A stretch of 64,000 nt of DNA, from contig NC_134538.1 of the NCBI RefSeq assembly GCF_050624435.1, forward strand, positions 129,624,937-129,688,936. Reading direction: 5' to 3'. The translations under genes were made by a program, and so were the position numbers. The notes beneath the pieces were generated by a model. The model saw nothing but the letters and a program-made list of their open reading frames with translations, ran no database searches and was not told the DNA's origin. Shown here one piece after another: positions 47,814 through 57,895 of this stretch (within the stretch, counting starts at the first letter, position 1; every line of letters begins with the position of its first letter). The stretch comes from Tenrec ecaudatus (lineage: Eukaryota; Chordata; Mammalia; Afrosoricida; Tenrecidae).

Positions 47814-48094
47814 TGCTTAAAAAGTTGAAGAAATACATAAATCCAGACTTGTTCAAGTCAGCCTTCTCCTGACTTGTGGCAGCTAATGAACAAGAGGATG
47901 GATGAGAAAGAAGAAACATTAAGGGCACAGGCTAGTGGATGGGAAGCAGGTCATAGAACTTTGAAATCGGAAGTTGGCTGGATGATTCTGTCCACAATAT
48001 GACACTGATGGCTCCTGAGATGGGCAGGTGGCACAAGAGGAGATCAAGGAACCAGATTCAGCTCCAACAGAAGATGAAGAAAAGGAGGAAATAA
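47812..48094. other. Unassigned DNA
   Basis: Phrases such as 'ctgatggctcctgagatggg' give no family match. Confidence 0.35.
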
Positions 48095-48298
48095 AGCAAA
48101 CTCACTGCCATTGAATTGATGCCAACTCACAGTGACCCTATAAAATGGAATAGAACTGTTCCTTTGAATGTCCAATACTTTAATTTGTTACAGGAGTAGA
48201 AGTCCTGCATTTCTCCTGCAGAGCAGCCTGGTGGTTTCGAACTGCTGACCTTGCACTTAGAAGTCCAATGAGTAACCATTACACCACCAAAGCTCCTT
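48095..48298 (-). mobile_element. AfroSINE
   Basis: 'aactcactgccattgaattg', 'ccaactcacagtgaccctat', 'gcctggtggtttcgaactgc', 'gaccttgcacttag' and 'taaccattacaccaccaaag' give nearly the whole element in minus orientation. Confidence 0.9.
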
Positions 48299-48849
48299 GT
48301 ACACATAGCATAGCAGACCCTTGTAAATACTATTTTGTCCAAAATCTAGGAAATTTATTTCAATTTACTACTATAGGGTACACTTCCATTAAAACGTTAC
48401 AGATTTTTGTGAACGAGGCTGTATCAGGGACAAACTCAAGTATCAGAAACATAATTTGTCACTGTTAGGAAAGTATAGGGGACAGCAGAGCTTAGAATAA
48501 AACTCATTTTTCCTTACAGAAACCCAAACATTAAGCCACCACTGTGTGTCCTAGTGAAATATGTATACAGAGTTGTTAATGAAGCATCCCAAATCTAAAT
48601 TTTATTCATAAAATATTATATTCTTGTCCGTAGAAAATAAGTGGCATATGCACCTGTCAGGAGCATAGCTACTTTCTCTACCATGTGAAACTATCATTAT
48701 AATCAATGTGGGGTAAATACTCACAGTGAAACTCAGGAAAATAATGTCACCCACGTGCAAATACTTATGACTAGGCTGTTGAGAAGGTTGTAAAAAATAG
48801 GAAGTCTTCTAGGAAGAATGGAATTTACAGAATACTGATGTGTTGGGAA
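48299..48849. other. Unassigned DNA
   Basis: No supported feature. Confidence 0.45.
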
Positions 48850-49043
48850 GGAGCCTTGGTTGTGCCGTGGATTAGATACTGGAATGTTAATCCAAAGGTT
48901 GGTGGTTCAAACCTACCAGTTATTCTTTGGGAGAAAGATGAGGTTACTTGCTCCCAGAATGTTTTACCACCACAGAAACCTGAAGAATAAGTTTGACTTT
49001 CTCTTATCAAGTCTTCTGAATTGAAATCAACTCAATCCACTTG
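48850..49043 (+). mobile_element. AfroSINE
   Basis: 'ggagccttggttgtgccgtg', 'ggtggttcaaacctaccagt', 'gggagaaagatgaggttact' and 'attgaaatcaactcaatcca' in SINE order. Confidence 0.9.
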
Positions 49044-50404
49044 GTTTGGGTGATGTTGGGAAACAGTGTTCAGGGTGACCAGGCACCCATATTATCAGGA
49101 GTGGCTGAAAATTCATCATGCAAGGGATTCTGGGTCTTCAACACTACTGGTATCTCTGCAGAGTACAATATTCACATGGTAGTATACTTGAGGAAAGGTC
49201 TGGAGAGAGACATACAGAGCAGTGTACAGTCTAAGAGCTCGTGATGGAGTAGACCTGCTGGTAGTCTCACAAACAGCATCCTGTTTAGCCCATGCACACT
49301 GCCCACTATTATCTCTTCTTTAACATTACATGCATTGTCCCTCTTCCATCAGAAACAGAAAGATTACCAGTTAGGATTATTGGTGCCATTAGACATTTAG
49401 ACATTAGAAGGTATAAACAATTTAATCAACTCAGATTAAGGCAGCACTCATACTGAACTTTTGGGACATTTTCATTAACAAAAACAGCTATTAAAATTCC
49501 CTTTGTATTACATTGTTCTCTTTCAATGTGTCAATATTATTGATGTAATAAAAAAAGACCAAACTCACAAATAGAAGTATGGGTAAAAAAATGGGCAACC
49601 CCTTTTCTATACATCTAAAAGACCTACATTATGAATATACTTTTTGAAGACTTTATTTCAACCACCTGAGTCTGTAATCTGTCTAGCCTTGTTGACAATT
49701 GAACAAGAACATGGGACATTGACAGGGATAAAAGATGCTAAAGAGCCAACTGCCTCACATTTTAACTGAGCTATGCCTTTGTAAAACACTTGGTATACAC
49801 GTGCTTGCCTCACCCCAAAACAGAGCTTTAATAGGCTCTTATCAGAAAGAAGAGAATTCGGGAATGATGCTTCATGGGTCTGATAGTCAAGAAAGCAATA
49901 CATAGGAGTGGGTTAGATTTCTACTTCATTTGAATTATAGAGTAATTAGGTTTCTCCTTTGGGATATATTTTCATATTTTTAATGTGTTTATAAATAGCT
50001 ATTTAAATGGAAAAGCCAAATTGTCTCTCACATGCACTCAAATATCCATTCACATATGCTTTGTGGAGAGTACTGAGAGCCGACTTACTATGTGCCAGGC
50101 ATCAAAACTTGGGCCTGGCCTTAAGTCGTGCAACGCAACACAAGCAAAACATTTTCTCTTCATACAAAGCACTTAGGGACTATGTAGTGAAGAACCAGAC
50201 CATAAACTCTAGTGGCATCCTCATCAGTGAGTTAGCACAAGGGAAGGGGCCTAATTCAGGAGGAGTGCAGACGTTAGGAAAACTTTTCAGGAGGAAATAA
50301 GATCCTAACCTGAATCTGGAAAAAACCAAGTTAGAGTGAGCCAGTAAGAGAAATAATGGAAAGGACTACTTTCTCTGGTACTTACAGAATTTCATGTCAA
50401 ATGG
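49044..50404. other. Unassigned DNA
   Basis: No recognised repeat or exon. The frame 50007-50300 has no domain. Confidence 0.45.
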
Positions 50405-50760
50405 ATGTATAAAAACATAGGGGAAGAGTTTACCTGTCAATCAGATCAAAGCCTGATGATGACTCCTTGGGTGTGTGGTCTTCTCATAAGGAGGGTCCTT
50501 GGAACCGCCCTCTTGCTGGTGAGCCTATCTGGACTTGCACGCCCTGTGAGGCAGCCACTGCCATTGGATCCATGGGATTCTGCACTTACCGGCCGGTGAT
50601 GTTCCTTCATTCTGCATCATTTCATGTGGCTTTGTGAGTCTGAAGAGGGATTATGGACTAGTATTGGACTTATGGACTTGAGGTGGATGGGATGGTATGT
50701 TTTCCTGATATATAATGAGTGTCACCAAATTTGTTTCTCTAGTCAACCCGGCCTAATACA
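50405..50760 (+). mobile_element. LTR-like or retroposon fragment
   Basis: GC-richer segment with 'ggactagtattggacttatg', then 'gtttctctagtcaaccc' followed by 'ggcctaatacac'. This has the look of an LTR or retroposon 3' part with TATA-like 'gatatataatg'. No partner LTR in the window and no viral gene. Confidence 0.35.
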
Positions 50761-50854
50761 CCTTCCAAGAACTGAGGATACATACTCAAAGACACAGGAA
50801 AATGAAAACACAGGGAGCTACTATTTCTAACATAGATTGTAGATGTAAAATTAG

Positions 50855-51130
50855 GAAGCCATGATCAATTTCCTGTTTCTTCTTAAAGGAAGCCATTATC
50901 AAGAAGTTGCCAAATCAAGAAGCCACCATCTGCTGAAACCAGAATGCCACCCCTCTCTCTGCTGGATCCATAACCATGTTGCTTCTGTAACAATCTCCGC
51001 CCAGATAAGGGAAGTCCCCTAGCTGTTTACTCATTTCTAAAGCCAAGTCTCATGCATGCACATCTAACTTAACATGTAGAACCATTGCTGTAGAAAAGTC
51101 TATGAAATGCAACTTTTAACGTACTAGCCT
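50855..51130 (+). mobile_element. LTR-like fragment (gammaretrovirus-type style)
   Basis: 'gaagccatgatcaatttcct', 'aggaagccattatcaagaag', 'atgccacccctctctctgct', 'aatctccgcccagataaggg' and 'aagtcccctagctgtttact' have the short-motif, CCGCCC-containing style of ERV1 LTRs. Assignment is tentative. No coding region accompanies it. Confidence 0.35.
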
Positions 51131-51564
51131 TTGTACTGCATGGTGCAAAGAAATCAACTGAACATGACTCTCCCATCTGTGTCTTTGTAAGTCTCCCCAA
51201 ATGGCTGGTTGGGACCAGGCCTATAGGGTATTTTAAATACTAATAGGGGAGACTGGTCATTTTTGCCATTCCTCTGGGTAGAAAAGAGTCCTCTCAGAAG
51301 CAGAGAACGGAATCTTGAGGCCATCAAAGAAGAAAAGCTGCGTAAGGATGCATGAGAAGAGCACATACAGAAGAGTCATGCTTAGACCATGACACAGGGC
51401 AGAGAAGCAGTGCTGAGATCTTGAGACAGATCAATGGGCTTCCAGGGCTATGGAAAAAGTCAGAGGTCCAGAGACCACGTGACTGAGATGCTGAGACTAA
51501 GACTGCTGACTAGACCAAAGACTACCTTTAGTGTCTTCTGACTTGTGGTAACCTGTAAACTTCC
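51131..51564. other. Unassigned DNA
   Basis: 'gagaccacgtgactgagatg'-like purine-rich text is repeat-like but not assignable. Confidence 0.35.
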
Positions 51565-52248
51565 CTAGGCATCATCAGAACGAAAAGATCTTACCACAGT
51601 GAATGATGGGGCAGGGGGTGCAGAGTGGAGATCCAAAGCCGTGTTGTAGGCCACTGGAGATCCCCTCACAGAGAGGTCTAGGGGAGGAGATGAGTCAGTC
51701 AGGGTGCAATGTAGCAACGGTGAAAAATACAACTTTCCTCTAGGTCCTAAATGCTTCCTCCCCTCCACTATCATGATCCGAATTCTCCCTTGCAGGTCTG
51801 GACAGAGCAGAGGTTGTACACTGGTGCAGATAGGACCTGGAGGCACAGGGAATCCAGTGTGGATGATCCCTTCAGAACCAGTGGTGCGAGTGGCAATACT
51901 GGGTGGGTGGTGGGAGTGTGGGTTGGAAAGGGGGAACTGATTATAAGGTTCTACATGTAACCTCCTCCCTGGGGGACAGACAACAGAAAAGTGGGGGAAG
52001 GGAGACATCAGATAGGGCAAGATATGACAAAATAATAATTTATAAATTATTAAGGGTTCATGAGGGAGGGGGAAGCAGGGCGGGAGGGGAAAAATGAGGA
52101 GCCAATGCCAGGGACTTAAGTGGAGAGCAAATGTTTTGAGAATGATACGATCAATGAATGTACAGATGTGCTTTACACAATTGATGTATGTATGGATTGT
52201 GATAAGAGTTGTATGAGCCCCTAATAAAATGATTTAAAAAAAGAAACA
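51565..52248 (+). mobile_element. L1 3' UTR copy, 5'-truncated
   Basis: Begins within the element at 'ttaccacagtgaatgatgg', passes 'gatcccctcacagagaggtc', 'cctaaatgcttcctcccctc' and 'gggcaagatatgacaaaata', and ends 'gagcccctaataaaatg' with poly(A). One tail only. Open frames 51565-52097 on both strands are repeat translations. Confidence 0.85.
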
Positions 52249-52289
52249 TGAGTATCATTTGTGATTTCTGTGCAGCCATTATAATTGGT

Positions 52290-52495
52290 TATAAAATCCA
52301 GCAGAGATGTAGAGTGCTGTGGGAGGAAAGCTTAGTGTCAGGACAGGGTAAAAAATGGATGGTGGGGAGAGGCGTGTCTGACATCTGCCTTGTGGCAATC
52401 AGCCTTACGCAGGTGTGGAGTGATTTCTCCTTTTCCCTACTGACACCAGCGGAGGCCAGCTGTGGCCTTTGTGTCATTTTTACACAGTGTAAATG
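52290..52495 (+). repeat. Unnamed repeat, pair member B
   Basis: Right half similar to 15285-15380. See that entry. Directly follows the L1 tail. Confidence 0.45.
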
Positions 52496-52838
52496 GATTT
52501 AAATAAGTACTGAATGAGTCAAGCCTAATTTTTTTGTCATGGATTTCAACTTAAAAGTCACAAATCAAAAGCAATTACCTATTTTAAATTGTAAATGAAG
52601 TCCAGTATGAATCAAGTATTATAATTGTTGACATTGTTGTTGATGCTTTTCTTTATTATTAAATGCCATCTTGTTGGTTCTGACTCATAGTGACCGTACG
52701 TAAAACAGAGCAAAGCACTATCGCGTCTTAGGCCGTCTTCACAGTCGCTCCTCTGAGGGAGCCAATTGCTTCAGCCATTGTCAATCCATCTCCTTAAAAG
52801 TTTTCCTCTTGTCCACTGACCTTGTATATTATTACCCA

Positions 52839-52988
52839 GAGTCCTGTTCGTGCTGCCAGGTAAGCTTTGGAGCGCTACCTCAATATTGATGGTTCGAAGT
52901 CAACATAGGATGAAGCGGTCTCTTCTCATAAAGATTACTACTCTCTGAACCCCTATAAAAGGTCATTAAAATGTGATTCTGAATGGAC
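52839..52988 (+). mobile_element. AfroSINE nested in BovB
   Basis: 'gtcctgttcgtgctgccagg', 'gatggttcgaagtcaacata', 'gatgaagcggtctcttctca' follow SINE order. BovB text on each side ('cactgaccttgtatatt' and 'ccaagcatcgtgtcctt') is the expected continuation. Confidence 0.65.
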
Positions 52989-53279
52989 GAGATGCACCAA
53001 GCATCGTGTCCTTCCTAGGAACTAGCATTTCCAAAGTTCTTGAGGAAAAATCTCATCATACACTCTTACACAGAGAATCTCGACTTCCTGACTACTTCTC
53101 CCAAGACAAACCTGTTCTGCTTGCAATCATGATATCGTCAATATTATTCATCAATCACTTGCTTCAAAAGCATCAATTTCTTAGTCTTTTCCCCCACAAT
53201 CCTGTCCAACTTTCACATGTATATGAGAGCACTGAAAACACAAGGGATTGGGTCTGCTGCACCTCAGTGCGCAAAGTGA

Positions 53280-53290
53280 CTTTTTTTATG
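53280..53290 (+). repeat. Target-site duplication, left copy
   Basis: 'ctttttttatg' at the 3' side of the retrocopy, identical to 54018-54028. BovB text 'caaagtga' runs into it from the left. Confidence 0.8.
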
Positions 53291-53315
53291 GTGTTTTTTG
53301 ACAAAGAAACCGTTC

Positions 53316-53321
53316 TTTATT
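53316..53321 (-). promoter_or_regulatory. AATAAA overlapping the ancestral HMGB3 stop
   Basis: On the minus strand the ancestral end of the frame reads GAT GAA TAA AGA, creating AATAAA across the stop codon (TAA at 53319-53317). The A-rich tail starts about 15 bases later, a normal distance for cleavage. This suggests that the source transcript was polyadenylated almost immediately after the stop. Confidence 0.6.
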
Positions 53322-53331
53322 CATCTTCTTC

Positions 53332-53925
53332 CTACTCCTCCTCCTCGTCATCTTCCTCCTCGTCATCTTCCTCCTCGTCATCTTCCTCCTCCACCTTTTC
53401 CCGGGTAACTTTGGCAGGACCTTTCGCACCATCAGACTTGGCCTTGGACTTATAGTCTGCAACGTCCTTTTCATACTTCGCCTTCAGCTTCGCCGCCTTG
53501 TTGATGTCAGGCTGCTTCTCGCTGTTACTCAAGTTATTCCACATCTCACCCAGTTTTTGGGCCCCGTCACCAATGGAGATGTCAGGGTTTGTAGATTTGA
53601 TCTTGGGGCGGAATTCAGAACAGAAGAGGAAGAATCCTGACGGCGGTCGTTTGGGAGCGTTGGGGTTCTTCTTGCCGCCCTTAGCTGGCCCATAATCCTT
53701 CATTTCCCGACCATAGCGCACTTTGTCCGCCTTTGCCATCTCATCAAATTTCGATTTCTCCTTCCCAGACATGGTCTTCCACCGTTCAGAACACTTCTTG
53801 GAAAATTCAGCAAAATTGACAGAGACTTCCGGGTTTTTCTTCTTATGTTCCTCTCTGCACGTCTGCACAAAGAAGGCGTAAGCAGACATCTGGCCCTTTG
53901 GTTTCTTGGGGTCACCTTTCGCCAT
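53332..53925 (-). pseudogene. HMGB3: HMGB3 processed pseudogene, nearly intact frame
   Basis: HMGB3 is a chromatin protein with two HMG boxes and an acidic tail. The frame starts [11 protein letters not shown] (ATG at 53925-53923) and is open for 197 codons; HMGB3 is about 200. Box A is recognisable by [16 protein letters not shown] and [11 protein letters not shown], the linker by GPAKGGKK, box B by [20 protein letters not shown] and KLGEMWNN, and the C-terminus by runs of E and D. HMGB3, not HMGB1, is indicated by GPAKGG and by [11 protein letters not shown]. Oddities: two residues missing in the linker, KQPD where box B has KQPY, and a GAG-to-TAG change (53334-53332) that removes the last four codons (E-E-D-E) before the original TAA. 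An in-frame ATG at 54006 adds 27 codons from 5' UTR. Probably not a gene, but translation cannot be excluded. Confidence 0.9.
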
Positions 53926-54017
53926 CCTGACTGCATTGTTCGGGCTCTGGGCAGCGCAGGGCACGACGCGCCGCTCGGCTCCCAGCCTCGCGCTAGCTGC
54001 CACCACGAGAGCCGCCT

Positions 54018-54028
54018 CTTTTTTTATG
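54018..54028 (+). repeat. Target-site duplication, right copy
   Basis: 'ctttttttatg', identical to 53280-53290. BovB text 'ctttaaaaagtac' continues to the right, as expected for the uninterrupted LINE. Confidence 0.8.
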
Positions 54029-55884
54029 CTTTAAAAAGTACTTTGTAGCCGATCTCTACACAATACATCATTTGATTTCTTGACTGCTACTTCCAACGGA
54101 TAGTGATAGTGGAATCAAGTAAAATAAGATGCTTGACAATTTCAATTTTTTCTACATTTATCATGATGATTATTGGTCGAGCTGAGTGTTTTTGCTTTCT
54201 TTACAATGAGTTGTGATTTATACTGAAGGCTAGCATCTTTGTTTTGTATGAGTGACTATTTCAAGTTCTCTTTGCTTTCAGCCATCAAGGCAGTGTCATC
54301 TGTCATACATTGTTAATGAGTCTTCCTCAAGTACCGACAGCGTGTTCTTCCTCATATAGTCCAGCATCTCACATTAGTTACTGAGCATACAGATGGAGTA
54401 TTATGGTGAAAGAAGACGTCCCGGGCACGCTCCTTTCCTGATTTTCACCATGCTGTATCCCCGTGATCTGTATGAATAATTGCCTCTTATTCCATGTAAA
54501 AGTTTCACATGTTCCCAATTAAGTGATCTGAGATTCCTGTTTGCAATGTTACTCATCATTTACTAGGCTCCCTAGAGCTGAAGAGTTAATGAAACAGAAA
54601 TCAATGCCTTTCTGGAATCCTTTGAGTTCAGGCAAAAACCATCTAGCCCCAGCAATGATGCCCCTCATTCCAAGTCTTCTTCGCAATCTGGCTTGAATTC
54701 TGGTTGTTGACTGTCAACAGACAGCTACATCCATTTTAAAATTACCTTCAAGAAATTATTTTTTAGTATATCATATTTTTATTATACACAATAGTGTATG
54801 GGTAATGTTATTGTTTGATAATTTATGCATTCTATTAAATTCCTTTTCTTGGGAATGAACACAAATATGACTATCTTCCTACTGGTGGGCGGGGAAGCTG
54901 TCTTCGAATCTTTTGTTATGGACCAATGAGTGCATCTAGTGCTGCATCTGTTCCTTAAAGAATATCAATTTATTTGTCAATTCCTAGAACTCTGTTCTAT
55001 TCCAATGCCTTCAGCGCAACTCGGACTTCTTTTGAAATACTGTTGGTCCTTGGTATTATGCTACCACCTGAAATGATGGAACCTGGGCCAATTATTTTTG
55101 GTATAACGACTCTGCAGTCCTTTCCCTTACTTTCCGTGTTCCCAGCATCACTCAACATTTTGCCCATAGAGTCCTACAGTTTGTCAACTTGAGGCTTGAA
55201 TTTTTCTTCAGTTCCTTAAGTTTGAGAAATACAAAGGGTGTTTTCCCTTTGGGTTTCCTAACTCCAAGCAATAGCACAATTTATTCTGACACTTCACTTT
55301 GGCTTTTCAATTCCCCCTTTGCTATCTTCTATTGGTCTCTTTTACATCATCATTTCTTCAGTTCATTTCACCTACTGTATTTTCAGAGCACTTTTCAGTC
55401 TCTTGTGGCATCTAATTGATCTTGTCTTTGTTGTGTTGTTAAAGACCTTCTGCTTTCTTCATGTATGATGGTGATATCAACCCACAATTAGTATGGTATT
55501 CAGGCACCAGTGATTAATGCATCAAATCTATTTTTGAGATGATGTCTAAAGTCAGATGGACTATATTCAATGTAATCATTTGGATCTTGTGGAAATTTTT
55601 TTAGCCTCAACTTGAACTTGCCAATGAACAATTGATAGTTTTTCTACAGTTGACCCCAGTTTATGTTCGTTCTGGTTACATTGAGCTTCTGGGTGTCTCT
55701 TTCCACAAATGTAATGTAGTCAATTCCTGTGTACATCGTCTTGCAAGGGCAACATGTTTAATTGCTGTTAATTATGTTGAAAATTCATTTTAAAGCAATA
55801 AATCATGGCTCTTGCAAAATTCTATCATAGGAACTCAACCATATTGCGAACACCAGGGGCATACTGTCCAACTTCTCATCCTTC

Positions 55885-56050
55885 TGGTGGCACACTGTGA
55901 CATGTAGTGCTGCTAATGGCAAGGTCAGGAAATTACTAGCCTCTCTGAGCAAAAAAGGCGAGGCTTTCTGCTCTCATAAATGGTTAGTCTCAGAAATCCA
56001 CTGGGAAAGTGGGTCACTGTGAGTCAGAAATGGCACAAAAGCAGTGATGT
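55885..56050 (+). mobile_element. AfroSINE
   Basis: 'tctggtggcacactgtgaca', 'gctgctaatggcaaggtcag', 'aggcgaggctttctgctctc' and 'agtcagaaatggcacaaaag' in SINE order. Confidence 0.75.
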
Positions 56051-56054
56051 TGTT

Positions 56055-57895
56055 TGTTGTTTTAATCATTGTATTGGTGGTTCATACAATTCTTATCACA
56101 ATCCATCCATCCATTGTGTCAAGCACATGTGCAAATTTTGTTGCCATCATCATTCTCAAAACAGTTTCTTTCTACTTGAGCCCTTGGTATCAGCTCCTCA
56201 TTTTCCCTCTCTCCCCACCCTCCCTCTCTCACAAATCCTTGATAATTTATAAATTATTATTATTTGGTAATATCTTACACTGACTGATGTCTCTCTTTAC
56301 CCACGTTTCTGTTGTCGATGACCCTGGGAGGGGGTTATATGTAGATCATTGTGATCAGTTCCCCTTTCTCCCCCACCTTCCTCTTCTGGTATCTCTACTC
56401 TCATTATTGGTCCTGAGGGGTTTATCAGCCGTGGATTCCCAGTGTTAACAGCTCTGAACTGTACCAGTATACATCCTCCAATCTAGTCACATTTGTAAGG
56501 TAGAACTGGATCATGATAGTGGGATAAGGGAAACATTAAAGAACTAGAGGAAGATTGTATGCTTCATCGGTGCTATACTGCACACTGACTGACTTGTCTC
56601 TTCTTTGTGACCCTTCTGTAAGGGAATGTACAGTTGCCTACAGATGGGCTTTGGGTTTCCACTACACACTGCCCCTCATTCACAATAATATTATTTTTTT
56701 GTTCTTTGATGCATGATACCTGATCCCATCAATACCTCGTGGTCACATAGGCTGGTGTGCTTCTTTCATGTGGGCTTTGTTTCTTCTCAGCTAGATGTCT
56801 TCCTGTTTATCTTCAAGTCTTTAAGACCCTATGTGCTATATCTTTTGATAGCCTGGCACCATCAGCTTTCTTTACCAGATTTGCTTTTTCACCCGCTTTG
56901 TCTTCAGCAATCATGTTGGGAAGGTGAGCATCTTGGAATGCCGGTGTAATAGAACAAAGTGTTCTTGCATTGAGGGAGTATTTGAGTTGAGGCCCAATGT
57001 CCATCTACTACCTTAATACTAAACCTATAAATATGTGCACATAAATCTATTTACCCATCCTCATATATAATATATTTGCATATGTATATGCCTGTAGTTA
57101 GACCTCTATAAATGTCCCTTTGCCTCCTAGTTCCTTCCTCTACTTCCTTTTACTGTCCTCTTGTCCCACCATCATGTTCAGCCTTCATTTGGGTTTTAGT
57201 AATTCCTCTCGGTTACATTCCCCTTGATCAATCCCTACCAGGCCTCCTACCCCCTCTTCGCCATTAATTTTGGATCACTTTTTGTTCAGCTGTCCCTGGG
57301 ATTGTTAACACCTACTTCCTTTCCCCTGCCTCCCCCTCTCCCATGTGCCCCCAGAACCATCGGTCCCATTGCTTATCCTCCAGATTGTTTATCCCCCTCT
57401 CTCACCTAGATAGACCTGCAGAGATCATAACATGCACAAAAACAAGACAGAGCAAAACAAAGCAACACAGAAAACCAAACAACAACAAAAAAACAATTAC
57501 AAAAAAAAGAAGAAAAGTCCGTCAATAGTCCTTTTGTTGATCTTTAGGAATGTTTTCAGGTGGAGTCTGATGGGGTGCCATGCCCTGGCCCCCACAGTCT
57601 ATTTTTGGTATTCCCTGGGGACTTTGTTACCCTATCCCCCATGCTGTTCTATTGCACACCCTTACTGTTTTGCCTCAGTGTGGTGGGGTCAGATTGGGTG
57701 CAATTCCCACACTGTGTTTCCAGTGTTGTCTCCTGTAGCACTATGGGACACTGAGGGACATCATTCTCATACTGGGGCCAGAGACCCTATGGTCCTCTCT
57801 GTGCTTTGGCTGCTCTGAGTGGGTACTCCTCCCTGCAGAAGAATTCACTTCAGAGGACAGCACTGAACTTACAGTTCAGGGAGAGGGACATGTCT
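56055..57895 (-). mobile_element. Long L1 3' UTR copy
   Basis: The longest copy of the family in the window, read on the minus strand from about 57895 to the tail at 56055. Landmarks: 'gggaattgcacccaatctga', 'ccccagggaatacc', a T-rich/A-rich tract (57430-57520), G-rich tract (57300-57350), 'ggtttagtattaaggtag', 'cccacatgaaagaagcaca', purine tract (56200-56225) and the tail ('ggattgtgataagaattgta'). It lacks the microsatellite and the duplicated tail, so it defines the older subfamily. Open frames at 57224-57818 are repeat translations. Confidence 0.8.

Larger units (their letters stand above)
53291..54017 (-). mobile_element. HMGB3: HMGB3 processed-mRNA insertion (whole retrocopy)
   Basis: Intronless cDNA-like insert on the minus strand: about 90 bp of GC-rich 5' UTR (53926-54017), the coding region, the original stop, an AATAAA and a short A-rich tail (53291-53315). 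It lies between identical 11-bp copies, the signature of L1-machinery retroposition of an mRNA. Confidence 0.85.
52655..55850 (-). mobile_element. Near full-length BovB/RTE LINE with two insertions
   Basis: Antisense BovB text runs from the 3' end ('ttggttctgactcatagtga') through 'tttcacatgtatatgagagc', 'catttgatttcttgactgct', 'atttatcatgatgattattg', 'atatagtccagcatctcaca', 'gaggcttgaatttttcttca' and 'ctttccacaaatgtaatgta' to about 55850. Landmarks span from the RNase-less 3' end across the RT to the endonuclease region. Two insertions interrupt it: a plus-strand AfroSINE (52839-52988) and an HMGB3 retrocopy (53291-54017). Reading frames are heavily broken. Confidence 0.85.

Noticed and set aside
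52973-53455. 160-codon plus frame with a polyserine run
   Set aside because: It is antisense BovB plus the reverse complement of the acidic HMGB3 tail, not a gene.
53332-54006. HMGB1 as the parent of the retrocopy
   Set aside because: Linker GPAKGGKK and the box B start region fit HMGB3, not HMGB1 (which has a PPKGETKK-type linker).
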